Positions 12,995 through 19,703 of a stretch of 57,271 nucleotides of DNA are shown here, in pieces. Position 1 is the stretch's first letter; every line of letters begins with the position of its first letter. Location: positions 1 to 57,271 of the forward strand of contig DASYCK010000247.1 of the NCBI GenBank assembly GCA_036500205.1, written 5' to 3'. The notes below the pieces were generated by a model that was not told the DNA's origin, ran no database searches, and saw only the letters and a list, made by a program, of their open reading frames with translations. Both the position numbers and the translations under genes were made by a program. The DNA comes from DASYCK01 sp036500205. GTDB lineage: Bacteria > Myxococcota_A > Polyangia > Fen-1088.

Positions 12995-14355
12995 TAGGCC
13001 ACCGTCCTGAGCTTGCCGAGCTTGGCTTCGAAGTCGGCGCGGAACTTGGTGAGGAATCCCATCATCGGCCACGCGGCCGCTTCGCCGAGCGCGCAGATGG
13101 TGTTGCCGGCGATGCCGTTCGCCACGGTGCCCAGCAGGTCGAGGTCGCCCGCCTGACCATCACCGGCGGCCAGGCGCGTGCAGACGCGGGCCAACCAGCC
13201 GCTGCCTTCGCGGCAGGGGGTGCACTGGCCGCACGACTCATGGGCGTAGAAGCGCATGATGCGGGCGCACAGCGCCACCACGTCGGTCTGGTCGTCGAAC
13301 ACGACCACGCCACCCGAGCCAGCCATCGTCTTCAAGCGACGGCCGTTCCCCATGTCGAAGGGGCGGCCGGGCTGGATCTCGACGTCCTTGATGCGCGGGT
13401 CGCTCGTCAGCGCGTCGAACTCGATGGGGACGTCCAGCTCGCTGTCGTCGAGCGGGGGCATCGACGTGCCGCCGGGGATGAGCCCCTTGATCTTGCGACC
13501 GTTCGGGATCCCCCCGCAGACGTCGAACACCAGCTCCCGGAACGTGACGCCGATGGGCAGCTCGAACACGCCCGGCTTCATCACGTGCCCCGACACGCAC
13601 ACGATGCGGGTGCCGCCCGACTTGCCGATGCCCAGGCCGGCGAACCACTCGCCACCCTTGTCGATGATGGCCGGGATGTTCATCAGCGTCTCGACGTTGT
13701 TGACGACGGTCGCCTGCTGGAACAGCCCCTTCACCGCCGGGAACGGCGGCTTGAGGCGCGGCCAGCCGCGCTTCCCCTCGAGCGAATTCAGCAGCCCTGT
13801 CTCTTCACCACAGATGTAGGCGCCGGCGCCCCGATGAAGGGTGATGTCGATGCGGCAGGTGCCCCCGCCCGGAACGGCCTGATCGGTGCCCAGCAGCCCG
13901 GCGGCGTAGGCCTCGTCGATGGCGCCCTGGAGGATCTTCGCCTCGCGCATCATCTCGCCGCGGATATAGATGTAGGCGCGCTGGCAGCGGATGGCGTACG
14001 ACGCGATCGCCATCCCCTCGATCAGCAGGTGCGGATCGTAGGCCAGCAGCTCGCGGTCCTTGCAGGTGCCCGGCTCGGACTCGTCGGCGTTGACGACCAG
14101 GTAGACCGTGCGGGCCTCCTTGGGGACGAACGACCACTTCAGCCCGGTGGGGAAGCCCGCGCCCCCGCGACCGCGCAGCAGCGACTTCTTGACCTCGTCC
14201 ACGATCGCCGTGGGGGTCATGGTGAGCGACTTCTTGAACGCCTCCCACCCGCCTCGGGCCCGGTACGTGGCGAGCTTGTGCCCGTCGGGAACCCCGAAGT
14301 TCTTGGTGACGATTTTGACGCCCTTGGCTTCTTCCTTGGCTACTTCCCAGCCCAT
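12994..14355 (-). CDS. nuoF: NADH-quinone oxidoreductase subunit F (NADH/FMN/4Fe-4S)
   Basis: A 453-residue subunit with all signatures: the NADH-binding Gly-rich loop GRGGAGFPTGLKW, the FMN-binding region (YLVVNADESEPGTCKDRE; GAYICGEETGLLNSLEGKRG), and the N3 cluster ligands ESCGQCTPCREG with the distal Cys in NTICALGEAAAWP. It oxidises NADH and passes electrons to N3. The chosen ATG (before GWEVAKEE) is 11 nt after the nuoE stop; upstream in-frame sequence is antisense-like. Normal length. Confidence 0.97.
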   Translation of the reverse strand: MGWEVAKEEAKGVKIVTKNFGVPDGHKLATYRARGGWEAFKKSLTMTPTAIVDEVKKSLLRGRGGAGFPTGLKWSFVPKEARTVYLVVNADESEPGTCKDRELLAYDPHLLIEGMAIASYAIRCQRAYIYIRGEMMREAKILQGAIDEAYAAGLLGTDQAVPGGGTCRIDITLHRGAGAYICGEETGLLNSLEGKRGWPRLKPPFPAVKGLFQQATVVNNVETLMNIPAIIDKGGEWFAGLGIGKSGGTRIVCVSGHVMKPGVFELPIGVTFRELVFDVCGGIPNGRKIKGLIPGGTSMPPLDDSELDVPIEFDALTSDPRIKDVEIQPGRPFDMGNGRRLKTMAGSGGVVVFDDQTDVVALCARIMRFYAHESCGQCTPCREGSGWLARVCTRLAAGDGQAGDLDLLGTVANGIAGNTICALGEAAAWPMMGFLTKFRADFEAKLGKLRTVA

Positions 14356-14366
14356 GTTCGCGCCTC

Positions 14367-14924
14367 TCAGAACTTCCGTTCGGGGCCAAGTCCCATGTTC
14401 GTCTTCGCCGGGTCGCCTGCTGGCGTCTGACGAGCCCGCTCCTGCCAACGCTTGCGGAGATCCTCGAGGATCGTGTCCACCTTTTGTGGTGTGAGATCCA
14501 GGTGATAGCGGTCGCCGCAGATCATCATGGGGGCGTTCGCGCAGGCAGCCAGACACTCTTCCTCGACCAGATGGAAGCAGCCATCCGGCGTGCTCTCGCC
14601 CGCCTTGATGCCCAGCTTTCCTTCAATATGGTGGAGGATCTCGTAGCCCCCGCGCAGCATGCACGACACGTTGGTGCACACCATCAGCTCGTTCCGGCCC
14701 CCCTTCTCGCGATGGAACATCGTGTAGAAGGTGATGACACCGAAGACGTGCGCGGCAGGCAGCTGCAGCGTATCGGCCACCAGGTTCAGGGCCTCGTCCG
14801 GCAGATAGCCGAACTCGTCCTGGGCCAGGTGGAGCACAGGCAATAGTGCCGCCTGCTTGGTGGGGTACTGGGTCAGCAGGCGTTCGATGTGTTGCTTCGC
14901 CTGCGCGGAAAATTCGAGCGCCAT
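14367..14924 (-). CDS. nuoE: NADH-quinone oxidoreductase subunit E (2Fe-2S, N1a)
   Basis: A 185-residue subunit with the thioredoxin-like 2Fe-2S fold. Cluster ligands lie in VCTNVSCMLRGG and EEECLAACANAPMM, with the N-terminal helical bundle (LLPVLHLAQDEFGYLP) upstream. First gene of the operon E-F-J-K-L-M-N. The C-terminal 20 residues are polar and weakly conserved in the family. About 100 bp without a gene separate it from the first cassette-like gene and should hold the operon promoter; no strong ribosome site is visible. Confidence 0.96.
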   Translation of the reverse strand: MALEFSAQAKQHIERLLTQYPTKQAALLPVLHLAQDEFGYLPDEALNLVADTLQLPAAHVFGVITFYTMFHREKGGRNELMVCTNVSCMLRGGYEILHHIEGKLGIKAGESTPDGCFHLVEEECLAACANAPMMICGDRYHLDLTPQKVDTILEDLRKRWQERARQTPAGDPAKTNMGLGPERKF

Positions 14925-15001
14925 GGGGTTTAAGCCGCCGGAACCCTAGGAGAAACAAAACGGTGTGTCAACCGTCGAATGCACCGACGGGAACGGAGCC
15001 C

Positions 15002-15030
15002 GGCCAACCCCTTTCGCTCATTCACTTTGC
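15002..15030 (-). repeat. attC-like site 7 (array end, near nuoE)
   Basis: On the minus strand, directly after the stop of the secreted NTF2-like gene, GTGAATGAGCGAAAGG leads to the core GTTGGCC (15008-15002). The GAGCGAA...GTT spacing resembles the right half of attC sites. The core departs from GTTRRRY at one position, so this is the weakest site. Confidence 0.35.
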
Positions 15031-15438
15031 GGAGGGATCGGACCGGCTGACGGGGTCCGATCCTACCCGAAGGTCCAGTCCTACTCGACTGGCCTCGCTG
15101 TCCGCTTCTCTTGGCGTCCATTCGATGGTCTCCCGGAGCTTCTCTCCGGAGACACCGAAGGAGAGAGGAAACACCCAGGTCCGGCGCTTTCGCCTGGCAG
15201 CGCCCGGCCCTCCGCACGCCCCGTACTCCCGAGAAAAGTAGGCTTCGGCGATGGCTCGGGCCTCACTCGAATCGATCCCGTTCGACGAGTCGACGGTCGA
15301 AAGCGTGACTGGTGTTTCCTTGACCGACTGCGCGGGCGTCACCGCGCTCCCCTGCGACGAATCAGCTCGAGCGCGCGCGCCGTCAATTGGCGTCGAGAGC
15401 AGGAGTCCGCAAATAACGAGTGGCTTCGCCTTCACCAT
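15022..15438 (-). CDS. small secreted protein, possible NTF2-like fold
   Basis: A 138-residue protein with a signal peptide (KAKPLVICGLLLSTPIDGARA). The mature part contains SSEARAIAEAYFSREYG followed by a WVFPLSFG strand and an IEWTPR strand. A helix starting E-A-x-x-I-A-E-A-Y plus Trp-rich strands resembles NTF2-like immunity or stress proteins, but this is a pattern impression only. The start is the ATG before VKAKPL, six nt after an attC-like core. The C-terminal codons cover a 10-bp inverted repeat (15035-15044 with 15054-15063, GGATCGGACC type), so the DNA here may have a second role. Cassette-type gene. Confidence 0.6.
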   Translation of the reverse strand: MVKAKPLVICGLLLSTPIDGARARADSSQGSAVTPAQSVKETPVTLSTVDSSNGIDSSEARAIAEAYFSREYGACGGPGAARRKRRTWVFPLSFGVSGEKLRETIEWTPREADSEASRVGLDLRVGSDPVSRSDPSAK

Positions 15439-15444
15439 GGCGCC

Positions 15445-15467
15445 GTCCAACGATACCGCCGGTCAGA
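15445..15467 (-). repeat. attC-like site 6
   Basis: Minus strand TCTGACCGGCGGTATC followed by core GTTGGAC (15451-15445), a perfect GTTRRRY match. The ATG of the next gene lies 6 nt further. It shares CGGTATCGTTGG with sites 5 and 2. Confidence 0.6.
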
Positions 15468-15523
15468 GGGGGCGCAAAGCACCGTGGAATTCAATGGCCA
15501 CCGCCACGTCGTAGGATGGGTGC

Positions 15524-16078
15524 ATGGAGCGACACGAGCCGGTCATCCTTCCCATCGACAGCGCCGCCTTGAACGCGTTCCTCGGCTACCTCGAAGACCA
15601 GCTGAACGACAATGGTCGGAACGGCACGCCGCTGTTCCAGCCGCAATCCCGCCAGGAAACGGGGATGGACGCCGAGAAAGCCGCTCTATTTCACGCGGGG
15701 CTCGATACGCCCATCGGGCAGGCACGATGGCGTCGCGCATGGGGCGCCTTCGATCCCAGGGGCCTGATCATCGGACACATCGATCTTCGCGCACACGCCG
15801 ATTCCTGCACTGCGCATCGAGCGCTCCTCGGGATGGGCGTTCATCGAGACCATCGCGGCCGCGGCCTTGGGCGGAGCCTCATCGAGTTCGTCATCGGGTG
15901 GGCCTTGCGCAGCACGGCCCTCGACTGGATCGACCTGGATTTACTCGCCGGCAACGTGCCCGCTGAACGCCTCTACCGGAGCGCCGGCTTCGAGGAGGTG
16001 GGGGCGATCCCGGACATGTTCCGCATCGACGGTCAATCGGTCCGAAGGGTTCTCATGTCGAAGCGGCTCCGCTCATGA
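15524..16078 (+). CDS. GNAT-family N-acetyltransferase
   Basis: A 184-residue protein. Motif A of GNAT enzymes is clear: LLGMGVHRDHRGRGLGRSLIEF, written here as two parts, LLGMGVHRDH and RGRGLGRSLIEF, with the R-G-x-G-x-G acetyl-CoA loop. Motif B follows (LDLLAGNVPAERLYRSAGFEEVG). It would transfer acetyl from acetyl-CoA to an unknown amine. It is on the strand opposite to the cassette orientation and converges with the VOC gene (14-bp gap), so both would share one cassette. GNAT proteins are among the most frequent integron cassette products. Confidence 0.9.
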   Translation: MERHEPVILPIDSAALNAFLGYLEDQLNDNGRNGTPLFQPQSRQETGMDAEKAALFHAGLDTPIGQARWRRAWGAFDPRGLIIGHIDLRAHADSCTAHRALLGMGVHRDHRGRGLGRSLIEFVIGWALRSTALDWIDLDLLAGNVPAERLYRSAGFEEVGAIPDMFRIDGQSVRRVLMSKRLRS

Positions 16079-16092
16079 AGAATGGGACGCGT

Positions 16093-16479
16093 TCACTGAC
16101 CGGCCGGCGGTTGCCACAGTTCGACCTTGTTTCCCTCGGGGTCGATGACCCAGGCGAACTTGCCGTACTCCGAGTCATCGATCTTGTCGAGGACGTTGCA
16201 GCCTTCCGCTCTGAGCGCCGCGACCAAGACGAGGAGGTCCTCGACCCGGTAGTTGATCATGAACGAGGCGGTGCTCGGAGCGAACTGGTCGCTGTCCTGC
16301 GCGCCGATGGACCAGACCGTCGTTCCGGCCGGCGGCTTGCCATTCGCGTCGGCCCAGCTGAAGGCCGTCCCGCCCCACGCCTGGACATCGATGCCCAGAT
16401 GACGCTGGTACCAAGCCCGCAGCGCGGCTGAATCCTTCGCCTTGAAAAAGATGCCGCCGATGCCAGTGACTCGCTTCAC
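16093..16479 (-). CDS. VOC (glyoxalase/bleomycin-resistance/dioxygenase) superfamily protein
   Basis: A 128-residue single-domain protein with the VOC pattern: GIGGIFFKAKDSAALRAWYQ, then HLGIDVQAWGGTAFSWAD, a second beta-alpha half (VEDLLVLVAALRAEGCNVL), and the closing strand FAWVIDPEGNKVELWQPP with the metal-site Glu. The start is a GTG because GGAGG lies 5 nt upstream and the family begins at this point; a longer frame lacks homology-like sequence. An attC-like core is 16 nt upstream. Specific substrate unknown. Confidence 0.9.
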   Translation of the reverse strand: MKRVTGIGGIFFKAKDSAALRAWYQRHLGIDVQAWGGTAFSWADANGKPPAGTTVWSIGAQDSDQFAPSTASFMINYRVEDLLVLVAALRAEGCNVLDKIDDSEYGKFAWVIDPEGNKVELWQPPAGQ

Positions 16480-16490
16480 GTGAACCTCCA
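16474..16490 (-). promoter_or_regulatory. Shine-Dalgarno that fixes the GTG start of the VOC gene
   Basis: Minus strand TTGGAGGTTCACGTG: GGAGG five nt before GTG. It is one of the clearest ribosome sites in the cassette-like zone, where cassette genes must carry their own translation signals. Confidence 0.7.
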
Positions 16491-16495
16491 ATGGT

Positions 16496-16520
16496 TTCCA
16501 ACGATACCGCACCTGCCGAC
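16496..16520 (-). repeat. attC-like site 5
   Basis: Minus strand GGTGCGGTATC followed by GTTGGAA (16502-16496). The core differs from GTTRRRY only in the last base. It shares CGGTATCGTTGGA with site 6 and lies 16 nt before the VOC start codon. Confidence 0.55.
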
Positions 16521-16551
16521 TGGGTTGACGGATTGGTATGCTGAGCGAGCC

Positions 16552-16848
16552 ATGGAAGATCTCTCGCCCGAGGTTCTGGCCACCGTCGTCGCCGAGACGT
16601 TCGGAGACGCGCACGGCGCCATCATCGATACGGCGATGCGAGAAGACCTCGCTCGTCGGGTGGAGCGCGCGTTGCGCGAGGCCTTCGTCAGCGCCCGCCA
16701 GGCCGCCGCCGCGCTCTGCCTGAACCGCCAGTCTCTCTGGGCGGCCACCGAGGCCCGCCCCTCCAGCCCCGAGCACCTCCGGGCCGAAGCGCGCGGTCGC
16801 GCGAACGAGGCCGCCTACCTGGCCGATGCGATCCGGTCGCTTCCGTGA
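16552..16848 (+). CDS. hypothetical small helical protein
   Basis: A 98-residue protein starting MEDLSPEVLATVVAETFG. It is rich in Ala, Arg and Glu, appears fully helical, and has no signal peptide or membrane segment. The segment AFVSARQAAAALCLNRQSLW resembles a helix-turn-helix (RQAAAALCLNRQSL), so DNA binding is possible, but no family was recognised. It converges with the hydrolase gene (18-bp gap) and is opposite to the cassette orientation. The frame extends upstream to 16480, but that part crosses the attC-like site, so the internal ATG was preferred. Confidence 0.5.
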   Translation: MEDLSPEVLATVVAETFGDAHGAIIDTAMREDLARRVERALREAFVSARQAAAALCLNRQSLWAATEARPSSPEHLRAEARGRANEAAYLADAIRSLP

Positions 16849-16866
16849 CCGCGTCCGTTTCTCGCC

Positions 16867-17436
16867 TCAGTCACGGGGCATGGAGACCGTCAACGCACGG
16901 ACATCGGCGGCGACCTCGGCTAGGTCGTCGTCGAGCTGGTGATTGCGACCCTGCAGCCGATGCACGATCGCGCCGGGGATCGCTTTTTCGTAGAGCTCGA
17001 CATGGGCGAACGGCGCCGTGTCGTCCTCGCTGCCGTGATAGAGGTAGATCGGCGTTCTGGGAGGCAGTCGCGCGCCGAGGTTGGCCGTCGGCTTGATTTC
17101 GTCACTGGGCCAGCCGCCCGGGCCAACGAAAGGCGCTGCGATGAGAAATATGCCGGCAAGCGTCTGCTTGGGAGGCGACTCCGCCAGAGCGTTGATCAAG
17201 ATCGTCCCTCCCATCGAGTGGCCCATCAGGATCGCGCCAGGGTCGAGGGCGGCGAACTCCTCCGCGAGCGCGGCCTTCCACAGCGTGTAGCTGGGAGCCG
17301 CCTCGCTCGGCATGCGTGGGTAGCGGACGTCGTAGGAGCGCCCGAGTTCGCGCCTCAAGCTGTCGACGAGCCTGTCGTCCCATTCATCATGGACGCCGGC
17401 ACCTCCGCCTTGAATGAACAGGATCTGCTTCTTCAT
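16867..17436 (-). CDS. small alpha/beta-hydrolase (RBBP9/YdeN-like)
   Basis: A 189-residue cytoplasmic hydrolase. It opens with QILFIQGGGAG (oxyanion strand), has the nucleophile elbow GHSMGG (in ILMGHSMGGTILINAL), an acid in IYLYHGSEDDTAPF and a catalytic His in LQGRNHQLDDDL. The small size, missing cap and GHSMGG elbow fit serine hydrolases of the RBBP9/YdeN type. It lies 109 nt from the attC-like core upstream, farther than the other cassette genes. Substrate unknown. Confidence 0.85.
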   Translation of the reverse strand: MKKQILFIQGGGAGVHDEWDDRLVDSLRRELGRSYDVRYPRMPSEAAPSYTLWKAALAEEFAALDPGAILMGHSMGGTILINALAESPPKQTLAGIFLIAAPFVGPGGWPSDEIKPTANLGARLPPRTPIYLYHGSEDDTAPFAHVELYEKAIPGAIVHRLQGRNHQLDDDLAEVAADVRALTVSMPRD

Positions 17437-17545
17437 GGTCGCGCTTCGATCGCCGAGCCGCGTCCTACGCCTTTCGTACTGGGTAGCGCAGATGGGTAAC
17501 GCCGACACCCTGGATCCGCAATCCTCCTGTGGTGCCACCCAGTCT

Positions 17546-17567
17546 GCCCAACGTGCCTCTGTTGGGC
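17546..17567 (-). repeat. attC-like site 4 with perfectly paired cores
   Basis: GCCCAAC and GTTGGGC form a perfect 7-bp inverted pair separated by 8 nt. These are exact RYYYAAC and GTTRRRY core matches, yet the spacing is far shorter than a known attC (usually over 55 bp). It may be a deleted attC or a chance dyad. It lies 13 nt after the MTHFR-like stop. Confidence 0.5.
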
Positions 17568-17580
17568 GGCGAACAGGGCC

Positions 17581-18540
17581 TCACCGCGCCAGATGCGAGC
17601 TCAATCGTCGAAACAGCTCCACCGAAGCGTCGATCTCTGACTTTCGAATGGAGACGCTCTCGACGTTGATGCCGATTGGCAAGCGCTTTTCGCGAGCATA
17701 GTCCTGCACGTCGGTGAATACCCTTTCGCACAGGTCGACGGAGCGCTCCAGCGTGTCGGCCGAATGGCGGAGTTCGTTCTCGAGCCAGCGCGGGAAGGCG
17801 ATGCCAAGCCACTTCATGAACTCGAGCGTGCGCACGGAGCCACACGGCGAGAACGTGAGCACGACGGGGACGGGCGAGCGGCCGGACGCTCGCAACGACA
17901 ATGCGTAGTCGGACAACAACGATTTCGTGGAGCTGGCATCGTACACGGACTGGGTGATGAAGAAGCGACAGCCCTGGTCTTGCTTGGCGAGCATCCGATG
18001 GTGCTCGTCCTCCTTCGCGACGTGTCGCTCCGCAATGGCGATGCCGCCAAGGACCAGGTTGGAAGCAGCGCGCGCGAGCGCATAGGCCTCGGTCAGCGAC
18101 AAACCCGGATGGTGTGATCGGCCACGTGGGGCGCCGACGAACACGCTGATGTGCCGGCCGGACCTCGACCGCACGCCGTCGGTCCAGCTCGAAAACGCCT
18201 CGCGCCGCTGCGCGCCCACGCATCGGTACACGATCTTCGGAATCGCGAGCTCGGCGAGCGCGTCGCGTGCGTAGACCTCGGGATCGACCGTGGGTAGAAA
18301 GGGGAACGGGCGTTCCTGGCCGGCGCGTCCCGGCTCGTCCTGAATGTCGTAGACAACCAAGCCGTCAGGCGCGAGCAGACGAAGTCGGTCTACCTGCTCA
18401 CCTGCGATGTCGCGCAACCGATCGGCGGTCGATGCGAGCTTTGGCGGCGCGATTCCGTAGAGACGAATCCCGGCGAGCCCATCGTCCAGTTTTTCAAACA
18501 GCGTACTCAAGGGGACATATCTCCGCGTCGACATGCTCAT
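17581..18540 (-). CDS. methylenetetrahydrofolate reductase-like (MetF-related) protein
   Basis: A 319-residue TIM-barrel-like protein. The stretch GRHISVFVGAPRG, then GGIAIAERHVAKEDEHHRML and CRFFITQSVYDASSTKSLL, matches the folate/FAD face of the MTHFR family (G-x-A-x-x-E-x-H and F-x-I-T-Q motifs). Whether it reduces methylene-THF is unclear; similar distant homologues exist with no assigned role. The start is the ATG before SMSTRRY, 15 nt after an attC-like core; an alternative start is 6 nt downstream. At nearly 1 kb it is long for a cassette gene. Confidence 0.75.
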   Translation of the reverse strand: MSMSTRRYVPLSTLFEKLDDGLAGIRLYGIAPPKLASTADRLRDIAGEQVDRLRLLAPDGLVVYDIQDEPGRAGQERPFPFLPTVDPEVYARDALAELAIPKIVYRCVGAQRREAFSSWTDGVRSRSGRHISVFVGAPRGRSHHPGLSLTEAYALARAASNLVLGGIAIAERHVAKEDEHHRMLAKQDQGCRFFITQSVYDASSTKSLLSDYALSLRASGRSPVPVVLTFSPCGSVRTLEFMKWLGIAFPRWLENELRHSADTLERSVDLCERVFTDVQDYAREKRLPIGINVESVSIRKSEIDASVELFRRLSSHLAR

Positions 18541-18555
18541 TCGAACGAACGACTC

Positions 18556-18578
18556 GCCCAACGATACAGCCGTTCAGC
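18556..18578 (-). repeat. attC-like site 3
   Basis: Minus strand GCTGAACGGCTGTATC then core GTTGGGC (18562-18556), a perfect GTTRRRY. The GCTGAAC...CGTTGGGC layout resembles the right half (L'-R') of attC sites. AGCCGT further upstream (about 18640) can pair with ACGGCT of the site, a possible left half about 90 nt away. Confidence 0.6.
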
Positions 18579-18711
18579 GACAGGCGCGAGAGGGATGCGC
18601 GCCACGCGACCGACCCGCCTTTCCGTCCGTCTACGACGGCTGGCGAGGTTCGTCCCCTCAGCGGCACCTTCTGGACGCCCCCGCAGTCTTCATACTCCTG
18701 CCCCCAGTAAG

Positions 18712-19164
18712 CTATCCTGCGCATTCGTACTCGAGTCGTGCCAGGCCGTCGTCTCTCGAGCCGACGGCGGCGATCACCGGGTGAGCCATCATGACTTGGA
18801 CGAATGATGCAGCCTCCGCCGGCCGAGTGCACCAGCAATCACCGTCGCCGATCGCCACAAGAGCCTCCGACGGTGGGAACCGATATGTGAGATGGAGTTG
18901 CCAGATCTCGTCGTCTTCACCCGTTCCCCGGATCAACTGCCGAGTGATGCCGACCTCGAACGTCGGGCCGTCGCCCCAGTCGTACGTCCCCCACTGAAAC
19001 AGCAGCATGTCGCCATCCGATTCAAGATCGACGTCATCGACCCGAACGTCGTTATAAAACGATGCCATCTTCTCGATTCCCGCGCGGGGTGTGTTGGGTG
19101 TGTACTCGTCACCCGCTCGACGGAGATACTGCTTGAGCTCCCTTAGCGCCTTCCTCGACTTCAT
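18712..19164 (-). CDS. hypothetical cytoplasmic protein (cassette type)
   Basis: A 150-residue soluble protein with no signal peptide. It starts MKSRKALRELKQYLRR (basic helix), then alternates acidic strands (VRVDDVDLESDGDMLLFQWG; TYDWGDGPTFEVGITRQL) and a WQLHLTYRFPP strand, ending with Cys-Trp-Cys-containing sequence. No family was recognised. The ATG is 8 nt after an attC-like core, as expected for a cassette gene. A further 130 nt without a gene separate its stop from site 3 and may belong to a longer attC. Confidence 0.65.
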   Translation of the reverse strand: MKSRKALRELKQYLRRAGDEYTPNTPRAGIEKMASFYNDVRVDDVDLESDGDMLLFQWGTYDWGDGPTFEVGITRQLIRGTGEDDEIWQLHLTYRFPPSEALVAIGDGDCWCTRPAEAASFVQVMMAHPVIAAVGSRDDGLARLEYECAG

Positions 19165-19172
19165 GCCCGTCC

Positions 19173-19206
19173 GACCAACGATACCGGACTTCAGCGGCGG
19201 TTAGTG
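19173..19206 (-). repeat. attC-like site 2 (most complete)
   Basis: Minus strand from the stop codon of the previous gene: CACTAAC (left core, overlapping the TAA), then CGCCGCTGAAGTCCGG, TATC, and GTTGGTC (right core). The two cores pair over six positions (one wobble) and inner GCCG can pair with CGGT, giving a 34-nt miniature attC-like fold. Overlap of a stop codon with the left core is typical of cassettes. Confidence 0.6.
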
Positions 19207-19647
19207 CCGCGTCCTTTCATTCTTGGCTTTTATGTCGCGACTCCAGGTCTCGTAGGCCTTGCGCCAATCCGATTCGGAACCGATCAGCTCCGCCGTGTTC
19301 AGAATCGCATCAATCTCATCCTGAAGCATCGTCACCTGCCGCGCCTCGGGCCGGACATCGTCGTGGCGACACTGGCCTTCCGATTGTCGCCTAGATCAAA
19401 CCTTAGAAAGGTCCAGGGCGCGTCCGTGTACGCCATGCAGTCGCAGCAGTTGATCGAGATTTCGGAAGGCGATACTGCTGAGCCTTCGAGCGAACCGCTT
19501 GCACGACCTTGGGCGAGATGCACTTCCTCACGAATCCATTTCTGCGACGTGACGTACCAGCCAGGCCGGCGCGGGCTCGTCCGAGCGTGGGCGGTGGCAG
19601 GCACCCGTACCAAGGATCAAGGTGCAGACAAGGATTCGAGCAAGCAT
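19201..19647 (-). pseudogene. frameshifted lipoprotein gene (cassette type)
   Basis: The gene reads in three pieces. Piece 1 (from 19647) is a lipoprotein signal, MLARILVCTLILGTGACHRP, with lipobox LGTGAC, running 39 codons to a TGA at 19530. Piece 2 is in another frame (to 19332) and reads like protein: EISINCCDCMAYTDAPWTF, LRFDLGDNRKASV. Piece 3 returns to the first frame: VTMLQDEIDAILNTAELIGS to KAKNERTRH, stopping at 19201 inside an attC-like site. Two compensating frameshifts would join them. Either the gene is decaying or the assembly has two indels here. No family was recognised. Confidence 0.55.
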
Positions 19648-19685
19648 CCCGATTCTGACATCCCAGGCTCATTCCGGTTCCGTCC

Positions 19686-19703
19686 ATCTAACGATGTTCA
19701 GTG
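19686..19703 (-). repeat. attC-like site 1 (array start)
   Basis: Minus strand CACTGAACATC followed by GTTAGAT (19692-19686), a perfect GTTRRRY core. TGA in the left part is the stop of the preceding secreted-protein gene. The site is very short, so it may be a truncated attC or a recombination junction between the kor-side DNA and the cassettes. Confidence 0.5.

Larger units (their letters stand above)
15002..19703 (-). mobile_element. candidate integrase-less integron cassette array (CALIN-like)
   Basis: Seven short sites with attC-like right-hand cores (GTTRRRY or close to it on the minus strand) punctuate 4.7 kb of small unrelated genes. Four sites share TATCGTTGG (three as CGGTATCGTTGG). 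Minus-strand gene starts follow the cores after 6-16 nt in four cases, as at the 5' end of integron cassettes. Implied cassettes from right to left: broken lipoprotein; unknown 150-residue protein; MTHFR-like; hydrolase plus a plus-strand unknown; VOC plus a plus-strand GNAT; NTF2-like secreted protein. Gene content (GNAT, VOC, hydrolase, unknowns) is typical of cassettes. Against: most sites lack a clear full-length left half, and no integron integrase is in the window. Confidence 0.6.

Noticed and set aside
15035..15063. GGATCGGACC / GGTCCGATCC inverted repeat as a terminator
   Set aside because: It lies inside the coding end of the NTF2-like gene and has no T-run; possibly part of a recombination site, not listed as a terminator.
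18494..18838. Open frame reading through attC-like site 3 (contains LNGCIVGR)
   Set aside because: It spans the end of one cassette gene, the site and the start of the next; treated as non-coding recombination-site sequence.
15445..19703. The sites as ordinary REP palindromes or transcription terminators
   Set aside because: They lack long stems and T-tracts, and their position just before gene starts fits cassette junctions better; kept as an alternative for the shorter ones.
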